Shown piece after piece: positions 1 to 7,569 of a DNA stretch of 38,079 nucleotides. The stretch's first letter is position 1; each line of letters begins with the position of its first letter. A program made the translations under genes and the position numbers. This stretch comes from Candidatus Kuenenia stuttgartensis (GTDB lineage: Bacteria; Planctomycetota; Planctomycetia; Pirellulales; UBA1268), in assembly GCA_945860405.1 (NCBI GenBank), contig CAMARC010000004.1, positions 1 to 38,079 of the forward strand. Direction: 5' to 3'. Below the pieces are notes generated by a model. The model saw only the letters and a list, made by a program, of their open reading frames with translations. It had not been told where the DNA came from and ran no database searches.

Positions 1-179
1 AGATCGAGGATCGGCTCGACGATCCGCGCCGCGTCGCCCGGGAGCTTCATCTCCGCCTCGGGCTCCGCGTCGGCGTCACGGCGGTGCCGGCCGGGAGCCT
101 GCCGCGATTCGAAGGGAAGGGGAGGCGGATCATCGACCACCGTCACGACACAAGACAGCCACCAAGGAGCGATGCATGA
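1..179 (+). CDS. Phenylacetate-CoA ligase-like protein (PaaK family), 3' end only
   Basis: An open frame enters from the left edge (codons in phase with base 3) and stops with TGA at 177-179. Its last residues include a GVTAVPAGSLPRFEGKGRR-type segment followed by IIDHR. This resembles the C-terminal lid of PaaK-like adenylate-forming ligases, which commonly end in a G.LPRSEGKA.R..D.R pattern with the conserved lysine. Such enzymes activate aryl acids as CoA thioesters in the cytoplasm. The fragment is too short to assign a substrate. The stop overlaps the start of the next gene (ATGA, 176-179), so the two are probably translationally coupled. Identity rests on this short tail only; the rest of the gene lies outside the window. 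Confidence 0.65.
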   Translation, partial: IEDRLDDPRRVARELHLRLGLRVGVTAVPAGSLPRFEGKGRRIIDHRHDTRQPPRSDA

Positions 180-511
180 GTGATCCATCCACAGGCCGGC
201 CATCGGCCGCCGCCGTTCCCGCTTCGATCCGCCGCTTGCCCGACGGCAGCGTAGAGATCGGCTGGAGCGACGGCGTGCGCAGCCCCTATTCGCCGCGGCT
301 CCTCCGCGACGCCTGTCCGTGTGCCACCTGCCGCGAGGAGCGGGCGGCGCCGAAGCCGAAGGGGCTGCTTACGGTGCTCTCGCCGCAGGAGCTCGCCCCG
401 CTCTCGATCGCCGGCATGACGCCGGTGGGGCAGTACGCGTACAGCATCGAGTTTTCCGACGGCCACTCGAGTGGCATCTACACGCTCGAGTATCTCCGCG
501 AGCTGGGGTGA
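176..511 (+). CDS. DUF971 domain protein (gamma-butyrobetaine hydroxylase-like N-terminal domain)
   Basis: A 111-residue protein. The segment RRLPDGSVEIGWSDG, followed by SPYSPRLLRDACPCATCREE and, near the end, YAYSIEFSDGHSSGIYTLEYLR, is the typical DUF971 pattern, including a CPCATC cysteine cluster. Stand-alone DUF971 proteins are usually about 100-120 residues, so the gene looks complete. The domain also forms the N-terminus of gamma-butyrobetaine hydroxylases, and stand-alone copies have been linked to iron-sulfur cluster or P-loop ATPase contexts. I see nothing here that fixes a function. The start at 176 is chosen because AAGGAG lies at 164-169 and the ATG overlaps the upstream stop. 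An ATG at 172 is in another frame. Confidence 0.85.
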   Translation: MSDPSTGRPSAAAVPASIRRLPDGSVEIGWSDGVRSPYSPRLLRDACPCATCREERAAPKPKGLLTVLSPQELAPLSIAGMTPVGQYAYSIEFSDGHSSGIYTLEYLRELG

Positions 512-536
512 GGGGGTCCTCTGGAGAGATTGATCA

Positions 537-551
537 ATCCCTGGCCGGGAT
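537..551. terminator. Possible weak hairpin between convergent genes
   Basis: ATCCC (537-541), TGGCC loop and GGGAT (547-551) form a 5-bp inverted repeat in the 99-base gap between the converging DUF971 gene and the LEPR/FG-GAP gene. No clear T-run follows on either strand, so this may only be chance. Its position between two gene ends is the main argument. Confidence 0.25.
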
Positions 552-610
552 CGATTTCCGCTCCGGCCGCGCCGCGGAACGGGAACGAGCGTTCGCTTGC
601 CCGCCGGGCA

Positions 611-3418
611 TCAGGTGACGCTGCGGGTCTTGTCGGCAGGGTCGAGCTTCCAGGGCTCGTTGTTGAGGCCTGCGTCGCTGCCGCTGAAGATCAGGCTCGA
701 TCCGACTGCGGCGAGGACCTTCCGCGATTCTGAAGAATACCCCTGTCCGGTCAGTCCGACCCAAGAGATCCAGTCGCTGTTGACTTCCGCTCCGGCGATT
801 TTCACCGCGCTGTCCGGCGACCCATCCGTACGCCAAAGTGACTTGAAGGACGGCACAACCGCCCACGGCGACAGTAGAGGCCATTGGCTGACGGGGAGAC
901 TCGCACGGCTGAAATACAACTGCCGACCGACAGCGGCAAGTGAAATCCACGAATCGAGCCCCCACCACGCCGGCATCGGATCGATGTCGCTCACCCGCCA
1001 AGTACCGGCGGCGGTTCCATCGCTCGTCCACACCTGCCGGCCGTGGATCGTGTCGAACGCGGTGAATGCGAGGCGGCCGTTGAAGACCACGAAGTCTGCC
1101 GGTCGAGAGCCCGACATCCAATTCGGGTCATTCGGGGGCAGGAAGATCATCCCAGCGATCGGCGCCGTGATGCGGACGGGCGGTGTCCAATACTGCTGGT
1201 TGTAGTACGTCGGCTGGATGTCGAGGACGAGGCGGGTCCCGGCGGCCGTGCCGTCGGAACGCCACAGTTCGTCGCCTGTAATGCCATCGTTCGCCGAAAA
1301 CAGCACGACGTTCCCGAGGGGAGTCAGCGAGGAGATCGAAGAGCCACCAATTGCATGAATGTCGAGGACCATCCGCGCCATGCGGGCCCCGGCATCCAAG
1401 ACCCACAATTCATCGCGCGCCGCGAGGTTTGAAGCGGCCGCAAACAACTTTCCGCCCGCTGCCGTGAGCTGCGATACTCCCTCGACACCCGAGGGAAACT
1501 GACCGATTCGGATCGTCCCGACGGCCGTACCGTCACTCGACCAGATCGTCGGGGTGCGGCCGCCGTCGATGGCCGGATCAAAGGCCGTGAACATGAGCGT
1601 GCCGTCGACGTTCAGGAGGTTTCCGATTCTTGACTTCCACGACTGGGGCCACACATCCTTCACGAATGACGTTCCGGACCGCGTCCCGTCACTTTTCCAG
1701 AGTTCGTAGCTCAGATCCACAGGATCGGGAGCGACGAAGAACAGCTTCCCCCCGACGGCTGTCAGGCTGTCGGGACGCGAGTTCTCGCCGAATCGCCGAT
1801 CCATGATCGGGAACGTCCCGGCTTCCGTGCCGTCGCTCGTCCAGATCTGGTAGCCGGCGGGGCCGTCGGTGGCGACGAAAAAGACGCGGTCGCCCACCGC
1901 GGTCAGCGAGGAGATGTTCGAACTCCCGTCGGGTCGGATGTCACGCACGAGCCTGGTGCCCGCCGCTGTGCCGTCTGTGACGCAGAGTTCCCGTCCAACC
2001 CCTCGGCCGATGATGGATTGGCCACCAGAAAAGTCTGGTACCAGGCTCGAAGTCTGCGTCTCCGCCACGAAAAACACCCGGGTTCCCGCGGTCGTGAAGT
2101 CGCGGGGTGCTTCGTACGGGCTCAAGTCGGCGAGCAAACCCGGCTTAGCCGTGTCAAAGCCTGCATTGAGCCGCTCGTAGGCCAGTCGCAGCGGACGGGG
2201 AGAAGCACGGTCGCCCCCAACCGGAGTAGAACCGATCACCTGGCTTTGCCCGAAGGCGGCTCCGGTGCTCGGCAACATCCTCCAGTTACCGTTGACGACG
2301 TTCTGGGCGGCCAGGTCGGTGCGACCGTCGCCATTGAAGTCGCCAGCCACGAATCCCTTCCACGTTGTCGCAGCCGGGAGACCGCCGAACACCGACGTCG
2401 TGAACGCCGCGGATGATCCACGGGATACCGTCCACTGCCCGGAGGCGGGGTCGCGTGCGGCAATGTCAGCACGACGGTCGGCGTCGAAATCACCGACGGT
2501 AATATCGGTCCACACGGTGCCGGCGGCCCACGTGGCCCGGATCTCACCAAGGCGGAGACTGCTGCCATCGCTGGTCCAGAGGCGCCAGTTTCCGTTGACG
2601 GGGTTGCGGGCGATGATGTCGGCCCGGCCATCACCGTCGAAGTCGGCCGCCCGCACGCCCTGCCATGGGATGGTCGCGTTCATCCTCCCCCAGACATGGG
2701 TTTCGAACCCGGTCGGAGTTCCCCGAGAAACCGTCCAGGCTCCGGTCGCCGAATCGCGGCCGGCCACGTCGGCGCCGCCGTCGCCATCGAAGTCACCCTG
2801 GACGATGTCGGTCCAGGCGACATTCGTCGGCCAGGTCCCCGCAACCGTCGAGGCCGCAAACGATCCGCCCGTGGAAGCGAGCAGCCGCCAGTTCCCGGTG
2901 GTCGGATTGCGGACCAGGAGGTCGACTCGGCCGTCGGCGTTGAAATCCCCGCTCCGCGCCGAATCCCACGGGATCTGAGCCGGCAACTGCCCCCAGCGCT
3001 GCGGGCCCGAGAAGCCTGATTGCGGAGAGAACACCGAGACCCACATCCGGCCGTCGGCCGATCGCCAGGCGAGATCGTCGAGGCCATCGCCGCTGTAATC
3101 GCCGACACAGGGGGGCGTACCCAAAGCCGCTCCGGGCGGAGTAACCGACATCCTCGGGAGAAGGCGAGGAACTGCCGGGGCATCAGCGAGGAGCGTGGAG
3201 CGGGTCCACGCCTCGGCGCCATCGAGGAAGAGGATCGCGTTGGCCGGGGGAGCCGTCGGTGTCATAGCGACTGCATACGCGAGCACATGGCGTGACTCAA
3301 GCGACTCGGCCGCCAGTCTCATCTGCAGTCGACCGCTCTTCCCTCCCCGACGTTCGCGGATTGCCCCCCCGCGCTCGCTGCCGCCGAATCCATCCCTTCG
3401 CCAGCCAGAGAGCGACAT
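611..3418 (-). CDS. Exported repeat protein: LEPR-XLL-like N-terminus, FG-GAP repeats, ELWxSDGTxxGT repeats
   Basis: About 935 residues from the chosen start. A basic N-terminus leads to ESLESRHVLAYA (residues about 38-49), which resembles the LEPR-XLL motif found at the start of many large exported planctomycete proteins. Roughly residues 100-400 hold at least five FG-GAP/VCBS-like repeats of the type GDFNADGRVDLL, whose spacer motifs alternate between NGNWRL and TGQWTVS. From about 420 to the end there are eight or nine degenerate repeats of the type ELWRSDGTAAGT, also usual in exported beta-propeller-like proteins. Aspartates in the FG-GAP loops may bind calcium. The role is probably extracellular or cell-surface; no catalytic motif is visible. 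The start is uncertain: in-frame ATGs lie at 3559, 3418 and 3322, none with a strong ribosome binding site. I took 3418 because it leaves a short basic leader before the motif. Confidence 0.75.
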   Translation of the reverse strand: MSLSGWRRDGFGGSERGGAIRERRGGKSGRLQMRLAAESLESRHVLAYAVAMTPTAPPANAILFLDGAEAWTRSTLLADAPAVPRLLPRMSVTPPGAALGTPPCVGDYSGDGLDDLAWRSADGRMWVSVFSPQSGFSGPQRWGQLPAQIPWDSARSGDFNADGRVDLLVRNPTTGNWRLLASTGGSFAASTVAGTWPTNVAWTDIVQGDFDGDGGADVAGRDSATGAWTVSRGTPTGFETHVWGRMNATIPWQGVRAADFDGDGRADIIARNPVNGNWRLWTSDGSSLRLGEIRATWAAGTVWTDITVGDFDADRRADIAARDPASGQWTVSRGSSAAFTTSVFGGLPAATTWKGFVAGDFNGDGRTDLAAQNVVNGNWRMLPSTGAAFGQSQVIGSTPVGGDRASPRPLRLAYERLNAGFDTAKPGLLADLSPYEAPRDFTTAGTRVFFVAETQTSSLVPDFSGGQSIIGRGVGRELCVTDGTAAGTRLVRDIRPDGSSNISSLTAVGDRVFFVATDGPAGYQIWTSDGTEAGTFPIMDRRFGENSRPDSLTAVGGKLFFVAPDPVDLSYELWKSDGTRSGTSFVKDVWPQSWKSRIGNLLNVDGTLMFTAFDPAIDGGRTPTIWSSDGTAVGTIRIGQFPSGVEGVSQLTAAGGKLFAAASNLAARDELWVLDAGARMARMVLDIHAIGGSSISSLTPLGNVVLFSANDGITGDELWRSDGTAAGTRLVLDIQPTYYNQQYWTPPVRITAPIAGMIFLPPNDPNWMSGSRPADFVVFNGRLAFTAFDTIHGRQVWTSDGTAAGTWRVSDIDPMPAWWGLDSWISLAAVGRQLYFSRASLPVSQWPLLSPWAVVPSFKSLWRTDGSPDSAVKIAGAEVNSDWISWVGLTGQGYSSESRKVLAAVGSSLIFSGSDAGLNNEPWKLDPADKTRSVT

Positions 3419-4029
3419 CGGGATTGAGCAGAGCCGACGAAGCGCCTTTTCGACACGGATGCCGATCGTCGCACGCCGCTTCCGAGGAAGACAGAACCTG
3501 AGCGCGGCATCAACTGGAATGGAAAACGGCTCGGCGGCGACCGGCGCGGCTTCTGGCATGGTCGGGTCTCGTGTGCGTAGGGGACGCCCCGGTTTTCCAG
3601 ATGACCACTCCCAGAAAACTCCGGGACGGATAACCCCCCCGAACAGTTTGTCCACCTGCGGCCAATCAGGCAACAGGTGGGCACTACGTGCGATTGCTTT
3701 GGCAGTGTGGCCCCTTCTTCAAGACGGATTCCAGCCGCTTTCGGCACGAGGAACACCTCCTCGACCGGGTCAACCCGAGCGGCCTGTCGGCGAAGTGGGC
3801 CGGGTATGGCGGGAAGGGAAGCGTCCCAGCGGCGGCGTTCGGGGCGAGGACACTGCTCACGAGCGGGGCGAGTGCGCCAGAGACATAGATTCACCGGAAA
3901 ATCAGATCGGGGGTGCCGTCAGGCGGAATGCCGTCGAAGTTTGGCTCGCTGCATCCCTACGAACTCTGCTGGGGAAATTATCTAGCGTGAACGCGCGGAA
4001 CTCCGGGCGGCATTGTCGTATCGCCGCCG
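3419..4029. other. Gene-poor stretch, no recognisable gene
   Basis: The longest open frames here are about 60-100 codons and show no family I recognise. If the 611-3418 gene starts at 3559, its first part lies here. Two things stand out: one copy of the CCCCCCCGAACA motif (3634-3645) and a 7-bp inverted repeat CCACCTG/CAGGTGG (3652-3658 and 3674-3680, 15-base spacer) just upstream of it when read on the minus strand. The stretch runs into the RHS remnant region and may be debris from a once larger locus. Confidence 0.5.
3634..3645 (-). repeat. TGTTCGGGGG motif, copy 1
   Basis: Reads TGTTCGGGGGGG on the minus strand, 89-75 bases upstream of the possible ATG at 3559 of the LEPR/FG-GAP gene. 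The same 12 bases occur at 7399-7410, and shorter versions at 31370-31379 and 33708-33718. Function unknown. Confidence 0.45.
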
Positions 4030-4308
4030 TCACTTCATCCCCTTGATCATCCCCAGCACGATGCCGATGTCGCGGGTGGTCGCCCGGCGGCCGTGTTGCT
4101 TCTGGAAGCGGTCGAGGGCGAAGCGGAGCGTCGCCGCATCGGGGATCGATCCGCCTGCCAAGCCGACGAGCGTGCCGATCTGCCTGGCATCGTCGGGGTC
4201 GATGAAGTCGCTGCCGCTGTCGCGACGCGAGCTGGCGAGCATCCAGATGAAAAACGCCAGGGCCGCCAGCGGCACGATCGCCTGGAGCAGGGTTGTCGTG
4301 GTTGGCAC
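4030..4308 (-). CDS. Small predicted membrane protein, unknown function
   Basis: A 92-residue frame from GTG at 4308 to the stop at 4030. Residues about 7-25 (LLQAIVPLAALAFFIWMLAS) form one hydrophobic segment, probably a membrane anchor. It is followed by a charged soluble part with DPDDARQIGTLVGLAGG and a C-terminus ending IGIVLGMIKGMK. Codon use and amino-acid composition look like a real gene, unlike the overlapping arginine-rich frames. I do not recognise the family. The ribosome binding site is weak, and the GTG start is only 36 bases from the start of the oppositely directed RHS remnant. Its neighbourhood suggests an accessory gene, but nothing shows a link to RHS toxicity or immunity. 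It could also be a chance frame. Confidence 0.5.
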   Translation of the reverse strand: MPTTTTLLQAIVPLAALAFFIWMLASSRRDSGSDFIDPDDARQIGTLVGLAGGSIPDAATLRFALDRFQKQHGRRATTRDIGIVLGMIKGMK

Positions 4309-4325
4309 GGTGGGCTCGCTCTTGA

Positions 4326-4595
4326 CTGCTGGAATCGCGGCGTGGGCAGTACGACAGTTTTGGGAAGATCCTCGCGCGGACAGCCAATCTCAGCCCCGGC
4401 GCCGCGACGCTGCCCGGCTCGGGCGTAGGCATCGACTTCGGTTACGCCGGCCGGCCACTGGAATCCCGCACGGGGCTCTCGGATTACCGCGCCCGGTGGT
4501 ACGACGCGAACACAGGCCGCTTCATCAACGAAGACCCGAGCGGCTTCAAGGGCGGCGACACCAATCTCTTCCGAGGCGTTTCCTTCTCGGGCCCG
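4326..4595 (+). pseudogene. RHS-repeat core fragment (orphan remnant)
   Basis: In the frame starting after a TGA at 4323, the plus strand encodes YDSFGKILARTANLS, then GIDFGYAGRPLESRTGLSDY, RARWYDANTGRFINEDPSGF and KGGDTNLFRG. This is the hallmark end of an RHS/YD-repeat core, usually of the form YDPATGRFISEDPIGFAGGDTNLYRY. RHS proteins are normally over 1000 residues with a variable toxin tip after this motif. Here only about 85 core-like residues remain. The frame has no start codon in range, the upstream YD repeats are absent, and downstream it simply runs into the antisense of the TPR gene until a stop at 4863-4865. No toxin domain can be seen. I read it as a relic of a lost or rearranged RHS gene. 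A database search with the translated segment would confirm it. Confidence 0.75.
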
Positions 4596-4630
4596 GAGAA
4601 GTCGCAGATGGAAGGGGTGTCCGGATCGCT

Positions 4631-5923
4631 TCAATGGCGAACCCGCTGGCGGGCCATCACCTGCGAGAGGATCATCGTCAGGAACCAGGCAGGGGAGAAC
4701 AGCGACGCCGCCAGTTGGGCGCCGCCACGCTCGAACACCTCATCCGGGGCCGCGCCGAAAGCCGCAGCGGCGACGGCGCTGGCTGTCATCACCGCCGCCA
4801 GCGACGCGACGACCGACACGGCAGCGACCGTGATCCACCGCGGCCAGCCCGGCTGGCAGGCATAAATCGTCGTCGCCACCATCGCCGTCAGCCCCCAGGC
4901 CACCGCTGCCGAAACGAACGTGGCCATGCCTCCGGCGAAGCCGGCGACCGCCAACGAGAGAGTGAGGAGGAGGAGGATCCCGAACAGCATCGCGCCGCGT
5001 TTCTGATCGGTGTCGAGGGCGTGCCGGCCGAGCGGATCGAGGAACAACAGGAGGTTGAAGACGGAGTCGCCCACCCAGGTGAGGAGCGCAAAGGCACCGT
5101 AGGCCGCGAGGAAGATGCCGATCATCCAGCCCTCGGCGTCGCTCGCCGGCTGCCGGCGGGCGAGGGTGCGAGCGATGAAGAAGCCCCCCACCACGATCCC
5201 CCATCGCATCCGTGGCGGAAGCTTCTCGATCCAGAGGAAATAGCCGAGGAGGAAACGGTAGATCGGATTCCTCGCCTTGAGCGCCTCGACGATGCCACCG
5301 CGGGCATAGTCGTTCTCCGGATCGAGCCTGAGCGCCTCGCGAAAGTGTTCGGCCGCCCGCTTCGGATCGCCCTCGTGGAGCTTCGCCCACCCCTGCGTGG
5401 TGTGGGTCGCCGCGTCGTCGGGGTTGCGGCGCAGCGCCCCCTCGATCGTCGCGGCGGCCGCTTCGCGATCGCCGAGTTGCAGCAGGGCGCGGGAGCGGGC
5501 CGTCGTGCAGCCCTGATTCTCAGGGTCGATCGCCAGGCCGGCATCGGCCGCAGCGAGGGCCTTCTTCCACTGGCTTGTCGACATGTGGATCGCGGCGAGC
5601 AGGGAGAAGGAATCGGCATCGTAGGGATCGAGACGGATCGCCTCCTCGATGGCTGAAGCTGCCTCGGGAAAGCGCTGGCGGTGGAAGAAGACCTTCGCCA
5701 GCGCGTAGTACGCAAACGGGCTGTCGGGTGTCAGGGCCACGGCTTGTCGGGCGTGTTCGTCGGCCTCTTTCCAGGCCTGGCGTTCGGCGTGGAGCAGCGC
5801 CAGGCAGGCGTGCGCCGTGGCATCGCCCGAATCCTCGGCGAGGACGGCGTGAAACTCCCGGATCGCCTCGTCGGGCCGTTCCTGCCGCATGAGCAGCAAG
5901 GCGCGTTGTAAGTGGGCGCTCAT
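4631..5923 (-). CDS. TPR-repeat protein with C-terminal membrane domain
   Basis: 430 residues. Residues 1-210 contain about six tetratricopeptide repeats (for example AYYALAKVFFHRQRFPEAAS and GWAKLHEGDPKRAAEHFREAL), a scaffold for protein-protein contacts. From about 220 onward there are roughly six or seven hydrophobic segments (about 241-255, 266-296, 312-350, then two or more to the C-terminus), so the protein is probably anchored with its TPR part in the cytoplasm. The ATG at 5923 overlaps the stop of the upstream AAA+ gene (ATGA, 5920-5923), which implies translational coupling. The frame stays open upstream, but those codons are antisense-like and arginine-rich, so they are excluded. 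It may recruit the AAA+ ATPase to the membrane; this is inference from gene order. Confidence 0.85.
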   Translation of the reverse strand: MSAHLQRALLLMRQERPDEAIREFHAVLAEDSGDATAHACLALLHAERQAWKEADEHARQAVALTPDSPFAYYALAKVFFHRQRFPEAASAIEEAIRLDPYDADSFSLLAAIHMSTSQWKKALAAADAGLAIDPENQGCTTARSRALLQLGDREAAAATIEGALRRNPDDAATHTTQGWAKLHEGDPKRAAEHFREALRLDPENDYARGGIVEALKARNPIYRFLLGYFLWIEKLPPRMRWGIVVGGFFIARTLARRQPASDAEGWMIGIFLAAYGAFALLTWVGDSVFNLLLFLDPLGRHALDTDQKRGAMLFGILLLLTLSLAVAGFAGGMATFVSAAVAWGLTAMVATTIYACQPGWPRWITVAAVSVVASLAAVMTASAVAAAAFGAAPDEVFERGGAQLAASLFSPAWFLTMILSQVMARQRVRH

Positions 5924-7263
5924 CGCCGGTTGATCCCCAGATATTTCAGGATGTCGTCGTACATGCCCCCTTCGTTGGAGTAGAGGGCGTGATTCTTGGC
6001 GGTGGCAAACCATTCCCGCGTCGTCGGCTTGTGGCGCGCCGCGGCAGCGAGGAGATCGGCGGTCGAGAGCGGCTTGATCGAGCCGGTCTTCATCGCCTCG
6101 CGGAGCTTGCCCTCCACGGCCTGATCGACCACGGCGCTGAGATCGGCTCCGGAGTAGTCGGCGGTCTTCTTGGCCACGGCCGCCATGTCGGCGCCGGCGG
6201 CCGGCTTGTCGCGGCAGAGGATCCCGAGGATCTGCTCGCGCGCGGGGGTGTCGGGAGGGGGCACGAAGAGGATCCGGTCGAAGCGACCGGGGCGGCGGAA
6301 GGCGGGGTCGACGTGCCAGGGGGAGTTCGTGGCGGCGAGGATGAGGACGCCGTCGTTCGAGGCGCTCGCGCCGTCGAATTCCGCGAGAAACTGGTTGATG
6401 ATGTGCCGGCCGCCGCTGCGCAGCATGTCGCTGCGGCGGGCGCCGAGGGCATCGACCTCGTCGAAGAACAACACGCACGGCGCGTTCGCCCGGGCCTGCT
6501 CGAAGACGTCGTGAAGATTCCTTTCGCTCGACCCGATCCACATGTCGAGGATGTCGGAGATGCCGACGGAGAGGAATCCGGCCTTGATCTCCCCTGCCGT
6601 CGCCCGCGCCAGGTGCGTCTTGCCGCAGCCCGGCGGGCCGTACATGAGGATCCCCCCGCCGATCCGCTTGCCGTAGGCCCTGTAGAGCTCCGGATGGGCC
6701 AGCGGATGGATGATCTTGAGGCGAATCTCCTCCTTGAGGTCGTCCATCCCGCCGACGTCGGCAAACCCGATCCGCGGTCGCTCGACCTCGATCCCGAACC
6801 GGCCGTCCTCTCCGCGGTCGCGGAGGCGGCCCTCCGACACCTCCCCACCGTCATCATGGACGCCAAGGCCGAACCGGGCTTCGAAGTCGGCGTCGGTGGC
6901 GTCGGGATCCCGTTCGATGCCGAGGCGGTATTGGGCGATGGCCGCCGGGATCTCCCCCCGCGCGGCCAGCAGACGGGCGTGGATCACGAACGCCTCAGCC
7001 GGTCCGTCTGGGCGCTTCACCATCGCCTCGACGAGCGCCAGGGCAGCAGACGATTTCTCCTGACGGAGAAAGGCGCGAACGAGCCCGAGCTGCAGACTGG
7101 CATCAGCGGGGGCCAGGACCAGCGCGCGGCGGTATTCGACTTCGGCCTCGTCGGCGAGGCCGTGGGCGAGGAGTGAATCGGCGAGGAGCCGGCGGAGGGG
7201 GACGTTGTCGGGCGAGTGGGCCAGTGCCTCGCGGAACGCCTCGTGCGGATCGGATGGAGCCAT
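5920..7263 (-). CDS. TPR-AAA+ ATPase (Cdc48/Vps4-like AAA module)
   Basis: 447 residues. The N-terminal 120 residues are TPR-like (REALAHSPDNVPLRRLLADS, VEYRRALVLAPADASLQLGL). A single AAA+ module follows: Walker A GPPGCGKTH (209-217), pore-loop-like MWIGSSE (241-247), Walker B VLFFDEVDAL with D268 and E269, sensor-1 AATNSPW, and RRPGRFDR carrying the expected arginine fingers. The C-terminus has a W-containing helix (TREWFATAKNHALYSNEG) recalling Vps4/katanin-type proteins. It should be an active hexameric ATPase that remodels or unfolds protein. Start 7263 (ATG) is chosen because it begins the TPR part; the frame is open further upstream but looks non-coding. It is coupled to the downstream TPR/membrane gene, and a second AAA+ gene lies 306 bases upstream on the same strand. 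Confidence 0.88.
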   Translation of the reverse strand: MAPSDPHEAFREALAHSPDNVPLRRLLADSLLAHGLADEAEVEYRRALVLAPADASLQLGLVRAFLRQEKSSAALALVEAMVKRPDGPAEAFVIHARLLAARGEIPAAIAQYRLGIERDPDATDADFEARFGLGVHDDGGEVSEGRLRDRGEDGRFGIEVERPRIGFADVGGMDDLKEEIRLKIIHPLAHPELYRAYGKRIGGGILMYGPPGCGKTHLARATAGEIKAGFLSVGISDILDMWIGSSERNLHDVFEQARANAPCVLFFDEVDALGARRSDMLRSGGRHIINQFLAEFDGASASNDGVLILAATNSPWHVDPAFRRPGRFDRILFVPPPDTPAREQILGILCRDKPAAGADMAAVAKKTADYSGADLSAVVDQAVEGKLREAMKTGSIKPLSTADLLAAAARHKPTTREWFATAKNHALYSNEGGMYDDILKYLGINRR

Positions 7264-7398
7264 GGATGTGGTTGGACACCGTACGGGAAGAGGTTGCCAC
7301 GAGCCTCCGCTCGGCGGGGAGGCCCTGGGATGCGGATGGGTGCGAGGGCAAGGGGCCGCTTCCTCCGGGCCGCGGTCCGCGCATTCCGGTGGGTGAAT

Positions 7399-7410
7399 CC
7401 CCCCCGAACA
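7399..7410 (-). repeat. TGTTCGGGGG motif, copy 2
   Basis: Reads TGTTCGGGGGGG on the minus strand, identical over 12 bases to the copy at 3634-3645, in the gap upstream of the TPR-AAA+ gene. Function unknown; a regulatory site is possible. Confidence 0.45.
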
Positions 7411-7524
7411 AGATACTGCCCCCCATACGGCATCGCACGCCTTCGGGTTCGGGATGCCGGCATCAGCGGCAAACCGCCCCACTTGCGGCCGTCTTGGTTA
7501 GCCCAGGGCTTCCTTCCTCAACGC

Positions 7525-7538
7525 CCAACGCTCGTTGG
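7525..7538 (-). terminator. Possible hairpin after the second AAA+ gene
   Basis: CCAACG (7525-7530) and CGTTGG (7533-7538) are separated by CT, 32 bases beyond the stop at 7570 on the minus strand. No T-run follows, so an intrinsic terminator is only a possibility. Confidence 0.25.
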
Positions 7539-7569
7539 AAAGACGCCGTAACCGTGGCTCCCGGCGCTC

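Larger units (their letters stand above)
7264..7569. other. Intergenic gap between two AAA+ genes
   Basis: 306 bases without a convincing gene. It holds a CCAACG/CGTTGG inverted repeat (7525-7538) just past the stop of the upstream AAA+ gene, and the second TGTTCGGGGG motif copy (7399-7410) 136-147 bases before the downstream start. The gap suggests a separate promoter for the TPR-AAA+/TPR pair, although I see no clear -35/-10 pair. Confidence 0.5.

Noticed and set aside
3652-3680. CCACCTG/CAGGTGG inverted repeat as a terminator
   Set aside because: The 15-base spacer and lack of a T-tract make it unconvincing; noted only as a possible binding site.
4013-5656. Plus-strand frame of about 550 codons
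   Set aside because: Antisense of the TPR/membrane protein and out of frame with the RHS fragment; arginine-rich, no family.
4631-6541. Extended form of the TPR gene
   Set aside because: Codons above 5923 are antisense-like arginine-rich sequence overlapping the AAA+ gene in another frame; the ATGA overlap marks the real start.
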